64,000 nucleotides of DNA. Origin: Ampullaceana balthica. Lineage: Eukaryota; Mollusca; Gastropoda; Lymnaeidae. The stretch is from NCBI GenBank assembly GCA_944989445.1, contig CALYLW010000210.1, positions 1-64,000 of the forward strand, in the 5' to 3' direction. Of this stretch, positions 32,859 through 44,465 are shown one piece after another. Both the position numbers and the translations under genes were made by a program. Within the stretch, counting starts at the first letter, position 1. Each line of letters starts with the position of its first letter. Below the pieces are notes generated by a model, which saw only the letters and a list, made by a program, of their open reading frames with translations, searched no databases and was not told the origin of the DNA.

Positions 32859-33056
32859 CACGGGTCTCCAAACTGTGGCCCGCGGGCCAGATGCGGCCCA
32901 CGAGGCCCTCTCATCCGGACCCTGGACACCTTTTAATCTACAAAAAAGATGCTATTTTTACCTATAGTTTACCGCAAAACTGTGTGTAGTTGGCCCCCAA
33001 ACTGCTGTTTGACAGTTAAAGTGGTCCTACGCCAGAAAAGTTTGGAGACCCCCCCG
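32859..33056. mobile_element. hAT MITE, 198 bp, with 8-bp target duplication
   Basis: The left end CACGGGTCTCCAAACTGTGG and the right end (reverse complement CGGGGGGGTCTCCAAACTTT) are inverted, flanked by TCCTAGAG at 32851-32858 and 33057-33064. GCGGGCC..GCGGCCC inside is a common hAT subterminal feature. No coding capacity. Confidence 0.85.
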
Positions 33057-33064
33057 TCCTAGAG

Positions 33065-34340
33065 CAATGTTTTAAATAACACCATTGCTATAAAAGTGAA
33101 GAGAGGATAATTGCCTCTAACATTATCTGATTGGGTTGTGTTCAAATCATTCTGCAAATTCCGAATTCGTTAGACTTCTTTTGCCGATAGCATAAGAAAA
33201 TCTCACATCCATTTCGTTGTGAATTAAAACCGTTCCAAAATTGTCAGATTGAAAGTCAATTTTATCATACTTTAGGGCAATGCATTTTGGAACCACAAAC
33301 AAAAACATTGTTTGGTATCAATGCATCAGTCACATCAAGCGAAATTCCCAATGTGTATATATTGTAGTAGAATCGCAATTAAATGATCTTCGTAATGTGT
33401 AGATATTGTAGTAGTAAAAGCATCAAGCGAATTTCCTAATGTATACTTATTTCATTTTTAAAAGAATTTACAAGTGTCTACATATTGTAGTAATCGAGTC
33501 ATCAAGATAAATCCCAATGTGTATATAGCAGTAAAAGAGCAATCAACTGAACTTCCAAATGTGTACACATTGTAACATTTATTTTATGAGATTACCAAGC
33601 CGGATGTGCACAGGACAGATAACCGCATTTCCCCCATCAAATCCTTTTATTCCAACAGGCATAGTTTGACATTAAGCCCATCAAGGTGAGCATGCAGGTA
33701 TCCTGGCAAGATTTATCTAAACACCGTTATCTACCTGACACACGCATTTTTTTTTGTTTAACGATTGACCATGCATGAGCCTACGATCAATGTGTCTGGG
33801 GGATAAACTCTGATTATCTTTTCCTGGATCGTTACTATATTATATATCTGTATGCTTTCTGTTTTAAATCACGTGTGACTAATTTTGTTTTGTTTTGAAT
33901 AACGTATGTCAGGCTGTTTCTGTTTTGCATAATTTACGTCAATTGTTTGTGGTTTTAACAATGTATGTCAGGCTGTTTGTAAATTTCAGAACCTTGGTCT
34001 GTTTTCGTTTTGATATGGAAAATCTTTTAATTTTTAATTGTCAATATTTGTCAGGGTACAGTGACATTTTACTTTTGAACAAGTCTTTGTCCTGGTAGTT
34101 GAAGAAAGTGTTGCTTGAAATGGTTTGATAGCATGTGTATTTTAAAACCAATGAGTTAATTCATTTTTAAAATTGTTTTTTTTTCCATTGGAGCTCCAGC
34201 CCAATATCTCTAATGCCAGTATAAAAGTAAATAATTTCGGTTACACCTAGAGATGCCACAAGAGTTTCCTTCATGTTATTGTAATTTATGAGTTTAAAAC
34301 TCAATGTGATTACTGCATGCTGACGTCATTGTCGATGTAG
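33065..34340. other. Non-coding stretch with a degenerate tandem repeat
   Basis: At about 33345-33570 phrases such as AATGTGTATATATTGTAGTA followed by a CATCAAGCGAATTCC-like block recur four to five times with strong drift. A CGTATGTCAGGCTGTTT phrase occurs twice near 33902 and 33962. No gene. Confidence 0.5.
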
Positions 34341-34365
34341 AAGCGCGAAGTCATTATCCAATGTT

Positions 34366-34700
34366 GATGTAGTTATTGATGTTATACCAATATGTCGATA
34401 TCATATGCTGGATGTAAATATTGAGGTTATACCAATATATCAATATCATATGCTGCATGTAAATATTCATGTTATACCAATATGTCGATATCATATGCTG
34501 GATGTAAATATTGATGTTATACTAATATATCGATATCATATGATGGATGTAAATATTGATATTATACCAATATGTCGATTTCATATGCTGCATGTAAATA
34601 TTGATATTATACCAATATGTCGATTTCATATGCTGCATGTAAATATTGATATTATACCAATATGTCGATATCATATGCTGCATGTAAATATTGATGTACC
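34366..34700. repeat. 45-bp tandem repeat, about 7 copies
   Basis: The unit is GATGTAAATATTGATGTTAT followed by ACCAATATGTCGATATCATA and TGCTG. The 45-bp period gives a 15-residue repeat in the frame at 34405-34728 (MLHVNIDIIPICRYH). A mirrored repetitive frame exists on the minus strand, so coding is unlikely. Further diverged ACGTCACTATCAT units continue to about 34805. Confidence 0.9.
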
Positions 34701-34719
34701 ACGACGTCACTATCATAAG

Positions 34720-35504
34720 TTGGTGTAATTGTTGGTGTGGTAGTATCGTGCCAATATCACATGTGAATGTAAATGTTATTCTTTTACCATGACGTCACTA
34801 TCATGCATTAATGTAATTATTGTTGGTGTTGAAGAACAATACGAATATCTCAAGTTGAACTTATGTTGGATGTTGTAGCATGATATCGATTCCCCAGGGT
34901 CAGTTTATGTTCTCGGCGTTATTGATGTTTTTCTTAACCATCTTCCTAAATTCCCCTTCTTTCTACTGCCAACATAATTATATTTTTGGACTCGCCTACA
35001 CAACAGAATCATGTGGCTACAATGCTTCAAGTTGTGGAAAAGGGACGTTGGTAGGTAGTCCTAGTAGTGATGTCTCAGTCAATGAGTAGGAAAAATTGAA
35101 TTCAGATCAACAAGAACAGTTTTTACATAGTTTTAATAGAAATATTCTCTATCGATAAATAAGAGCAGTTTTTATAGATAAATAACAAAGGGTTTTATAG
35201 ATTAATAACAAAGGGTTTTATAGATCAATTACAAACGGTTTTTATAGATCAATAGGTACGGCTTATAGAGATCAAAAGGATAGGTTTTTATCGAACAATA
35301 GGAACACTCTTATACGCTGAATGGGAAAAGACAAATTAATTTACTCAATGTAAAAAATAAATACATATTATTGCACTAACTTTGATCATTTTCTAACCCC
35401 CCCCCATACTTTTTTATTCACATCGCATTCCTTCTTTTGTTTTTACCTTCATTGTAAGTAAAGAGTTTGTTTTATTTTTGGCTTTGTTTCCTTTCTTATT
35501 TCTC
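34720..35504. other. Non-coding stretch with a short degenerate tandem repeat
   Basis: 35150-35310 holds about five loose copies of a TTTTATAGATNAATAACAAA unit. The 69-residue frame at 34880-35089 starts with a hydrophobic stretch but has no recognisable family. Confidence 0.45.
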
Positions 35505-35835
35505 TAGCGTCAAACTGCGATCTTCCATGACGGGCCATTCAAGCAGTTCCTGGGAACTAAGGGAAGACGTCACATCCGGCGCGTCGTTAGGCCGGGAAGT
35601 CGAATCAATACATCAACGCGATTAGTGTTGAAAAGCTGGCTTGGACGATGACGTAGACACAGAGATAAAATCACGTGGTTGCGCCCGCCAGGCACGTTCA
35701 CCCGACAAAAATTTTAGAAATGCCGTGAGCCAATAAAAGAACGTGAGACAGCAAGAGAGACGATGGACAGGTCTTTCTGAAAGTTTACACATCATGTCAG
35801 CGGTTCTAAATCTTGACAAAGAAAGGGATGCCTGT
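35505..35835. promoter_or_regulatory. Local CpG-rich island-like patch, possible promoter or exon
   Basis: CpG-containing words (ATCCGGCGCGTCGTTAGGCC, GATGACGTAGACAC, TTGCGCCCGCC) are dense here against a CpG-poor AT-rich background. CRE-like ACGTCAC and TGACGTA and an inverted CCAAT context (GAGCCAATAAAAG) are visible. No start-linked gene was found on either side. It could equally be a young repeat. Confidence 0.25.
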
Positions 35836-35949
35836 AGGGAATGACAACATGGAATGTATATGTTGAGGTAGCTGTATATTCAGGCATTTACTACATTAGA
35901 TTTTCACGTATCACACACTAATTGTGTGGGTCTTAAAATTTTGATGAAT

Positions 35950-36167
35950 TTATCAATAATAATAATAATAATAACAACCCCCTTTCCAGTCCATGACGGA
36001 CTATGGGGCAAATGAAGTAGCGTTCACAAGTTTTATTTAGCCACCACTAACGAGCAAGGGATTGTGTGGCCAGCACAATGCCCTGGGGGCCATGCGAGCA
36101 CCGAGATTTGAACCCGCGACTCTCTTCTACCTCGGTTCGGCAGTCCAGCGCGCTACCGCTAGTGATA
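35950..36167 (-). mobile_element. tRNA-derived SINE
   Basis: On the minus strand it begins with an A-box-like TAGCGGTAGCGCGCTGG, then a B box GGTTCAAATCT in GTCGCGGGTTCAAATCTCGG, a body with CACACAATCCCTTGCTCG and CATAGTCCGTCATGGACTGG, and an ATT-repeat tail. This is the order of a tRNA-type SINE with internal RNA polymerase III promoter. A 5'-truncated relative is at 55332-55510. Confidence 0.85.
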
Positions 36168-37186
36168 AAATATATAAATATATTTATGCCAAAAAGTATT
36201 TTAGCCAACGGCGTGCCTTGGTGTGAAGCGGGGGGGGGGATATGGCCCGCTCTATGTGACCCTCTTGCAAGGATATGACCCCTACTTGATTTGCCACACA
36301 AACATTTAGTTCTAATGTTTCAGTCTCAACAATTTTTGCAGACCAGAAACATATTAAATGCCAGGGATTTAAAAGTTGAATCACTGCAAGCAGAGCAGCT
36401 TTACTAAAGTATAATCTACGACTTAATCTGATTGGCCGAATATCATATGTGTCTATATGACCAGTGTGAATGTCAGCCTGAGAGAATTTCTAAATCGGCA
36501 ATAGCTCATTACAGTGAGGCGTATGGCTGCATGTCTACTTGAGATAAATGAATACTTCGTCAATAGCTCATCACAGTGAGGCATATGGCTGCATGTCTAC
36601 GTGAGATAAATATGCATGTCTGCATGTGATCTGATCCCTTGGCGCGGGGGATAGCGTGTTACGTAAACATCATTACTGAGGATGTGTGATGTGTGCGGCA
36701 CCACTGTCGATAAATGGGTGGGGGTTGCAGTGTGAGTTCGGAAGGAATCCGACATGTGGTGAGGGCGTCTGAAATACGATTGCGGGGAAATAAAATGTTC
36801 ATGGAATTGAGAGGAGGGGTCGGGGTGGGGTGGCTCCGGCAATGGTATTGGTGGTCACCGTGACAAATCGATCGAGCTGATGGGGGTGGGGGGCTAGGTA
36901 ACAGTGGAGCTTGGGGGTGGGGGTGCGTCCTCTCAGTCCTGGCAGGGCTGGAAGTGGGTCAGTGGGTTTTTGGGATGAGAGTGTTGGTCTGGTGTTGGTG
37001 GTTGCCAGCGCCTAGCTGCTTGTTGAACTCACGGAGTTAAGTCTACAGAACGGGTCAGAGGTTAAACAGATAAAATGCGGTGGTTCTCGCGTTCGTGCAA
37101 TGGGATCATCACATAAATGTATTATATGAAGTTAATTGTTGATAATTTAGACGAAGTTTTCGAAACTCATAATAGGGTACCATGTT
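36168..37186. other. Non-coding stretch, duplicated segment and G-rich tracts
   Basis: A segment of about 60 bp (CAATAGCTCA..ACAGTGAGGC..TATGGCTGCATGTCTAC) occurs twice at 36499-36610. 36640-36980 is unusually G-rich on the plus strand, with runs of four to nine G. No gene seen. Confidence 0.5.
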
Positions 37187-37241
37187 TAAGTGCAGGACGC
37201 AATAATATTCTTTATAGAAGGAGCGTATGTAATGTAAAGGA
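37187..37241 (+). mobile_element. LINE 3'-UTR end
   Basis: AGTGCAGGACGCAATAATAT and TATAGAAGGAGCGTATGTAA match the 3' UTR of the LINE at 59122-60357 (AGGACGCAATAATCTTCTGT, AGAAGGAGCGTCTGTAA). A HelB Helitron is inserted immediately after it. Confidence 0.75.
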
Positions 37242-37536
37242 TCAATATACATAATTCCCGTTGTCTATATGGATGCAATGCTGTTAGGTGGCGCTGCCAT
37301 CGATTTTGTTTTATAGTGCTGCGCCAAATTACTGCACCAAAAATAACACTTTTCGAACGTTCCGCATAAAGTTGTTCAATATGATAATAAATGAATGAAA
37401 TAAAATTAAATAAAAGTTCTGTATTACATTATTTATTATTCTGATGTGTATTTTTAACAAATTAATAGATTTCAGCTGAAATGTATTCATTTTGAAAACT
37501 TCCGTCATTTTTGACGGGTAATAGGACCTACACTAG
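37242..37536 (+). mobile_element. HelB copy 3, non-autonomous Helitron
   Basis: It starts TCAATATACATAATTCCCGT after an A and ends GGACCTACACTAG before a T. The 3' hairpin CCGTCA-TTTT-TGACGG precedes the terminus by about 17 bases. It contains GTTAGGTGGCGCTGCCATC and the shared block CTGCACCAAAAATAACACTT. Confidence 0.85.
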
Positions 37537-37954
37537 TATTAAGTATTAAGATAACATTTTAATTACAAGTACACATATGAATTATATTATAGTATTATAG
37601 CAATTAAAATAATTACACATTAAAATGTGAGCACGTATTGCGTGGTATCCCAGTTTTTGGGCGGGGCTCACAGAGCATCACATACAATACTAGCAAACAC
37701 AAAAATATGCATCACATAAAAGCATTTCAACATTAAAAAATATTTAATTACATAATAAGCGAGGTGTGTCAATTTTTTTAATTATTTGTTTTTCCAAAGA
37801 AAGCCATATTCTAAGGCAGTGTTGTCCAACCGAAAGTCGTTCACGGCACACTAAACTGGTAAAAAATTTGCGCGGCACACCTCACAAAAAACAAGAAATC
37901 AGTGTTTATTCAAACGATTATAAACAATATAATTTGCAATTGTCACGCAAGTAG

Positions 37955-38367
37955 TGTCTGTCAGTCCTGACGCTACTAATTTTAGAAAGCAGGGAAAACC
38001 AAATTACTGCACCAAAGCATCAAAAGGTGTGCAAATTAAATATGCGCTGTAAAAAAATATTATATGACGTCATTGTTTTCGCTCATATTTTAATTTTGGA
38101 AAAGGGATCAATGTAAAAAGAGGATTTGATGATGGTTAATTATAAAATCCAAAAAAAAGGGGGCGCCGTAGGCGCCCTGCACCACCTATTATTAAATACT
38201 TTGTGTACATTTCAGAAAGTTTAATATTTCGTATTTATCAAACAAGGGCAAGTTAGCTGGGCTTTTGAAAAAGGTCGGCGCCCTAGGCGCCCTAAAAAAT
38301 GCATTTTTTAATAAAATAAATAGATTTCAGCTGAAAACTTCCGTCATTTTTGACGGGTGTACGCTAG
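37955..38367 (+). mobile_element. Chimeric Helitron: HelB ends around a HelA2 interior
   Basis: It opens with HelB sequence (GTCTGTCAGTCCTGACGCTA, ACTAATTTTAGAAAGCAG, AATTACTGCACCAAA), switches to HelA2 sequence (GCATCAAAAGGTGTGCAAAT, TATTATATGACGTCATTG, GGGCGCCGTAGGCGCCCTGC and a second module), then returns to the HelB 3' end (TTTCAGCTGAAAACTTCCGT, hairpin with TGACGG, GTACGCTAG before T). The 5' terminus is truncated. Confidence 0.7.
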
Positions 38368-38371
38368 TTTT

Positions 38372-39146
38372 TCATAATTAATGAGATTCTTGAGCGTTTT
38401 CTTTGGAGCAGATAAGCTCAAAACGCGGCTCATTGCTGGATAAGCAAACTCTCATTTCTCTGTCTATCATATGCAGTCTTTCACGTCTGACGTATGCGAG
38501 CAGTTGCGCCTTTCCGCTGATGTCAGTTTTTGCCATCGATTTGCATTGCCCAGAGCTTTTGGATGTCGTCGGCTTCCGCAAAATGCTCTTTAATTTGATT
38601 GTCCAAATCTGTCGAAATGTCAGCAATCCGACGTCCCATCGTCTGGTGAGATGGTGGAATCTTATTTATTTTGTCAACAGCGTCGGGTCCCAACTCCATA
38701 GTCTCAACTGCGATTCGTAAAGACGGCAATATGATTGTCTCAGCGTCAAAATGAGATTTCTTTTGTTTGACCAAAAGATTCTCAATTTTATAGCTTGCTA
38801 AATGAGCTTTGACGGGAATTGAGGAAAATTTCTTCAATATTTTTTATTGCTGCTCTAAGTTGCACCGAATGGTTGCGAAATAACTTTTCGGCTTGTCTTT
38901 CAATCCTGGATGATTTGAGTTCAGATGCCGCTTCAGTTTATTGGGGTTCATGGACTCGTTGGACAATGCCATGTTACAATTAAGACAAAACGGAAGAGAA
39001 GGATCATTTGCACATTGTATGAAACCATACTCAAGATATTTCTCGTGATATTTCGTTTGGTAACATTCTTCTTGGATGTCGCAGCTCTTCTCTCCATTTT
39101 GATGCTCGCTGGAATCCTTCTGGCTTCTCTTCAAAAAATTATCCAT
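38372..39146 (-). pseudogene. hAT-2 transposase (ZBED5/FAM200-like) with BED finger, deleted
   Basis: The minus strand from 39146: YHEKYLEYGFIQCAND, CLNCNMALSNESMNPNKLKR and HLNSNHPGLKDKPKSYF form a BED-type zinc finger (C-x2-C ... H-x4-H). Next come ASYKIENLLVKQKKSHFD, LPSLRIAVETM, KIPPSHQTMGRRIADIS (38837-38523), then a jump to RRERLHMIDREMRVCLSS near the C-terminus. The catalytic middle is missing, so the protein would be inactive. Domain order follows ZBED5/FAM200-like hAT transposases. Confidence 0.8.
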
Positions 39147-39479
39147 AGCCGTCTGTAATTAAAAGTTTTATAAAAAGTGAACAGCAGGAAAGGGTTTTTA
39201 TTTACTTACAACAGATATTTATTCCCAATGGAGGAGAGAAATTTTGTAGCTTTCAAGAGATTCTCACAACCAGAACAATACAAACATGAAAAGTTTTTTT
39301 TAAATTCTTTTTCGGTTAAGGATATTTTTTTTCCCAAACTTGAAGGTTCGAAAAGCCTAGCAATTTATGGCATTTTTGAAATCTTTCGCGGCACACTAAA
39401 ATTTTCTCGCGGCACACTAGTGTGCCGCGGCACACTGGTTGGACAACACTGTTCTAAGGTGTAAATATGTATGAGGGTC

Positions 39480-39809
39480 GCATTAATATGACAAAAAAAA
39501 TGACGTACGTTGAAAATGTAACTACGACCGGAAATGTGTGAAATTTTATAAAGGAACATTTTCTAAAATTTAAGTACACTAACGAAAGATTCTTCTCCTT
39601 TTCCAAGTGGGCAACAATGAGCACTATGACGTCATCAATTTGTGCCATCATTTGCCGTCATCGTATTTTGTACTCAGAACATAGAGTCCGCTTTTCTCAT
39701 AAATATAATTTCGTTAAAAGTCAATTAATTTTAAGGATGAAGTTGTGGGCCAGTTAAATTCTAAGCGCAGGCCGTATTTGGCCCGCGGGTCGGACTTTGG
39801 ACACCTCTG
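39480..39809 (-). mobile_element. Right-end remnant of a hAT-1-type element
   Basis: GTGCCATCATTTG, CATAAATATAATTTCGTT, GTGGGCCAGTTAAATTCT, TTTGGCCCGCGGGTCG and GACTTTGGACACCTCTG line up in order with 22445-22632. No matching left end or 8-bp duplication was found. Confidence 0.65.
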
Positions 39810-40613
39810 GACGGCTAAGAAAGGCAACGTCTATCGCGTAAAGCTAAGGAAACAGTATTTTTCTAGTAAGTATTTAAGTACTTAAAGCTTTGATTTAGCC
39901 AATGACAGGCATATATGGCAATCTATATTATGACATGAACTTTGACCCCTGGAAATGCCATGACCATGCCTGTATCAAGTGACCCCTTGTGTAGATTATC
40001 CACAAAAGCTCGCATAGCAAAATGTCGGAGTGATATTGGAACTAAGAAACACCGAAAGTGCACGCGGCCCAAGGGAACCGAGGAACTCATCTGCATGTGT
40101 AGCAATCGATAGGACGAGGTTATTAGCATAGATCAGCGGTTCTCAATCAGGAATGTTATCCTCTCGTCATGGAAGTATCATGGAGTTGAGTAGACAAGGT
40201 TGCAGTAGCACATTTATTTTGGTGCAAATGATTTAATTACCATCGTCTCCAAGACTCAACATTTCTTAACGCCTGTAATCTTCACTCTAGGAACCATTGA
40301 AGTTGGCCTGTTTATTTTGAAAGACGTCACTCTGCATCGTTCTTTTGTACACTGTGTTGATACTCGCTCTGATTTTCTCAAGGCAGTCCCGACCCACCAT
40401 CATGAGCTCAGACTAGTTCAAATGTGGGATTTCATTTCAACAGTCCCTGTCATGGCTTTCATTTCAACAGTCACTGCCATGGTTTTTATTTCTACAGTCC
40501 CTGTCATGGCTTTCATTTCTACAGTCCCTGTTCTGAAGGCCCTTCCATTATTTCGTGTAAACCGACATTTCTTCTAAGCGGTGTGGCGTTAAACGTATCT
40601 CACTTTATATATA
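39810..40613. other. Non-coding stretch with a 27-bp tandem repeat
   Basis: 40430-40533 has four copies of a TTCATTTCAACAGTCCCTGT + CATGGCT unit. Frames at 40317-40577 arise from it. Nothing else recognised. Confidence 0.6.
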
Positions 40614-40628
40614 GGCATGTGTGTGTGT

Positions 40629-40688
<60 letters not shown>
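40614..40688. repeat. (GT)n microsatellite
   Basis: About 75 bp of almost pure GT with a single interruption (GTATGT). Confidence 0.98.
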
Positions 40689-41248
40689 TTTAATGAGTTT
40701 GAGACAGGTTAGTAGCCCCAGAATTGTTCTACTTGTAAATATTGATCGGATTAAATCAAAACGTTTCGACCTAATATGCCTCTCCCCCTGTGGTTACAGA
40801 AAGTGGCACATTATCACCATTTTTTTTATTTGAGTATAATGCTAATTAATTTTTTTTTAGTTTAATTTTTTTTTGGTTTGGGAAGGGGAAAGAATAGTCA
40901 ATATACCGACGTCAATAAATAAGAAATACTCATGTTACATTTTTATTGGCTGATAAACCCTCTTATCTTGGAAATGTAAATGAAAAATGTGTCGCGGGTG
41001 AGATACATAAGGTGAGGATCCCTGCAAAATTCAGACGCAATCAGAGCTCTAGCCACTGCCAACCGCTGTATATTCTGTTGTGAAAAGAAAACGCCCGGAT
41101 GTCTATTAGCATAAGAGTTCGAAAACAAAACCCCTTAATGTTATTTCTCGACATCGTGTTACGTTTACGATTGTTAAGGTGAATAATCGAATGTTTAAAT
41201 TTAGGTCTGTTTTAGACGCATGCTCTTATAACTAACTTTGGAATATTT
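40689..41248. other. Non-coding stretch, no feature recognised
   Basis: T-rich tracts at 40810-40875. The short frame 40943-41128 has no motif. Confidence 0.5.
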
Positions 41249-41707
41249 TTAAATCCCTTATATTAACTTCACCGCCGTCTCATTCGTCGTTCGTTCGTTC
41301 GTCAGAGAAACAAAAGTCGAAAATGACCCACTTCCAGTGAAAGCCATCGAGCTGAAATTTGGCACACGGGCCCGTGTCACCTAACATAACAATGCATCGT
41401 ATCAAAATTTCAGATTGATCGAACGTACCGTAATAAAATTAATGCATTTTTAGTTTATCTATATAAATCACTATTTAGAAAGTCGTCTGCTAGAGTGTTG
41501 ACCTAGCACCTATATTTAGCGGCAGGGGAGATAATTTCGGATGTTTGGAACCGTATCTCTCTGTCGTTCGTCGTGCCCAGACCGCGACGCCCGACGCGGT
41601 GACAAGACCTTTCCCCTCTCCAACCCCTCGGGTTAATCAATACTTTTATTTATGTCTCATATATAAGGGATTTATAGTCAAAAACTTTGTTTTTACGGGG
41701 TTGTTTA
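41249..41707 (+). mobile_element. HINE-B copy 5 (first of a third dimer)
   Basis: TTAAATCCCTTATATTAACT, then TCACCGCCGTCTCATTCG and a TCGT array (CGTTCGTTCGTTCGTC), ATGACCCACTTCCAGTG, CAAAATTTCAGATTGATCGA, and the 3' end ATATAAGGGATTTATAGTC with hairpin AAAAACTTTGTTTTTACGGG. Confidence 0.8.
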
Positions 41708-41710
41708 ATT

Positions 41711-42094
41711 AAATCCCTTATATTAACTTCCCCGCCGACTCGTCGTCGTCTCGGCTCGTTCGTCTCGTCCCGCGGAAAAAGAAAAGTCGCAAATGACCCA
41801 CTTCCAGTGAAGCCATCGAGCTGAAATTTGGCACACGGGCCCGTCTCACCTAACAATGCATCGTATCAAAATCGTATTTAAATTAATGCATTTTTCGTTT
41901 ATCTATATAAATCACTATTTAGAACGTTTAGTAGTAGTCGTCTGCTAGAGTTTTGACCTAGTTTTAAAGCCAAGGGAGATAATTTGGTTTCAGTCTGTAA
42001 ATGTTTGTCGCGTTTAAAAATAATCAGTACTGTTAGTTATGTCTCATATATAAGGGATTTATAGTCAAAAACTTTGTTTTTACGGGTTTGTTTT
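41711..42094 (+). mobile_element. HINE-B copy 6 (second of a third dimer)
   Basis: It starts AAATCCCTTATATTAACTTC four bases after copy 5, carries CGTCGTCTCGGCTCGTTCG, lacks the TTTCAGATCGATCG part of the core (ATCAAAATCGTATTTAAATT), and ends with ATATAAGGGATTTATAGTC and the AAAAAC hairpin. Confidence 0.8.
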
Positions 42095-44356
42095 ATTGTT
42101 TTTTTTAAAATTTCATCTTCTTCTTCCGACAGCGACTAAGTACAGAAGTTGAAATATATTGCTTCATCAAAAACACAGTTAAACAGTGGATGTTTTTCAC
42201 AGGGCAAATATTGCCTATTGCTCTACTTCTGGTCTGCTAAGTTAAATGATGGCCAATACCTTTATTAATAATTTATTTCCGCACAATTAACAATACGAAG
42301 TTTTTCATAAGAATTAAAAAATTGAACACAATAAAACTAATAAAATACGTCACATTGTTTGTCAAATTCAAACAAAACAGTTAACTTTTAACATCTGGTT
42401 TAGACCTATCTACTGCATAAAATTGAAAACATTACAATGTAACGAGATGTAATTTTATAACAGCCTAAACATTAAAATGCTATCATCAAATAGACAAAAA
42501 ATAAATTTTAAAAATGTGATTATCTCAAAATGCGTATTTTGTGACCTGAGTACTTTTAGCACTAAGCACTTCTAATTTAAGTTGATTAGCTTGAGTTATT
42601 TGTAAATTATATTTAAGCATACTCTCATATCAAGGCTCCAAACCACACAGACATCATCAAAGTTGTCCCACTAATGATATTGTTAGCAATTCTCACCACA
42701 GCTGCGATCTCGCCATGTTATCTCACCTGTTGGACTTGCTCTGCCGTATTGTTTTTGTGTGTGGTCGTGCCAGCCCGACAGATGCTAATGTCAACAGTAC
42801 TTGGTTTGCAGGTGGGGGGATCTGCCTGAAGAGGGGGGGCGGGGCGGGGCAGGGCTGCATAGTGGGGCAATGCCACCTCCACACTTAGATGATTCTCAAA
42901 AGAGAGGATATACATTTAAGTCTAAAGCGTTTATTTGTTTGCAGTTCAGTATTAACGTTAAAATCATGAAATACAATTAGTTAGCCTCAATGTACCTTTC
43001 TTTAGCAGTGATCATTACTCAGATTCTTTTCGAATTAATCAAATATGAAATACCTTAATCAATCATGAACTACTCTTAGTTGGCCATAATTTAACATGGT
43101 ACACATTAGTACATATTACCTGAACTGTGTGTCAACTACAGTTCATGTCATGGTCGGATCGACCTCCCCTGCTACGATATACAACATGGGTTCTCTCCCC
43201 TTCACATTCAGCAATATCTGAAGGTAGCAGCAGTTCCCCCCCCCCATCACAAGCCCAACACTACTTCTCTCCCCTACTCCCACAATCGAGAGACAATTTT
43301 CTACGGCCAGGAGTTGCATCAGCAACACAACATTGTGGACGTTATTGATTATAACCCCCTCCCTCCCCCCCCCAACACAAACGCGGAGCCTGACACGACA
43401 CGACCTCATTACATCCTGAACTCCGTGGTAGGAAATTTTCCACGTATAAAACTCAGGAGTCATGATCGGGCCACTTCGACCTCCTGCCTCCTGCCAAAGT
43501 AATATTTGTGTTGGTCCGAGAATGTGGAGTTAGGGATGTCTGCCGAGGGGGGGGGGAGTAGGGGAGGCTCAAAAAACCAGCCCCCCCCACCTCCAACAAC
43601 GTGAAAGCAGGTCACTGGTTCACGATGGCAGACAATCTATTTTTAGAATCCACGCGTCTGGGTCACTCTGTGATGCATCTTCAGATATGTAGCTGTAACG
43701 TTGAGAATATTGATGTCAATGTTGATATGAATATGATATGAATTACGTTAATGTCTCTGCGAATGACAATGGTGAAGTGAATGTATAGATGTATTTGTGA
43801 TAGACATCTTCATGTGTGTTGATCTTTACGCGCATGTGCTTTCCGATGTGTGTACATGAAATTTGATGTACACTTCGATGGAAAAAGTCGTGTTTTATTA
43901 TCGTGTTTTATGGAAACTTGGTGCTGTAATCGAAATTTTACATTAAAAAAAAGAATGTTACAACGAAACAGATTTGAGAACCGTTGTCATTTGGAACAGT
44001 CGCAATAAGCATCCACGCGGACATAAATCATGGTTTCCATTCAAGCTTTGATTGCAAAGTCTCAACAAAAAAAAATAATTAGCCTACATTTTAATTTATG
44101 GGGTCATTGGTAATTGAATCACAGAGCGACTTTACATAATGTTGGGGCTTGGGGGAACGAATTACATTGTTGCTGTGGGGTGAATATAGTGTAAAATAGT
44201 CTTCGCTGCTGCTACATGTCGCTAGGCCTGCTAGGTTTTCAGTCCTACCAAGGTTCAAAGGTTTTGATGCATGAGAAATAGTGATATGAAATCCACACAA
44301 ACCTGTTACATAAATAAAGTTTCTCTCTCACACACACAAACCGTTTATATAAATAA

Positions 44357-44361
<5 letters not shown>
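42095..44361. other. Non-coding stretch, no gene recognised
   Basis: AT-rich to 42620, then GC-richer with C- and G-runs (42810-42850, 43230-43380, 43548-43590). Reading frames here follow these runs on both strands and show no domain. Confidence 0.45.

Positions 44362-44417
<56 letters not shown>
44362..44417. repeat. (AT)n microsatellite
   Basis: About 55 bp of pure AT/TA dinucleotide repeat. Confidence 0.98.
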
Positions 44418-44419
<2 letters not shown>

Positions 44420-44465
44420 CTTTCTTGTGTTAATTTTCAAGTTTAGAATTATAATGTTAAGTATC

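Larger units (their letters stand above)
37817..39451 (-). mobile_element. hAT-2 element with perfect 8-bp target duplication
   Basis: The ends CAGTGTTGTCCAACCG and (reverse complement) CAGTGTTGTCCAACCAGT are flanked by TTCTAAGG at 37809-37816 and 39452-39459. Subterminal GCGGCACAC words repeat on both sides. A broken BED-type transposase lies on the minus strand, and a chimeric Helitron has entered near the left end. Confidence 0.9.
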
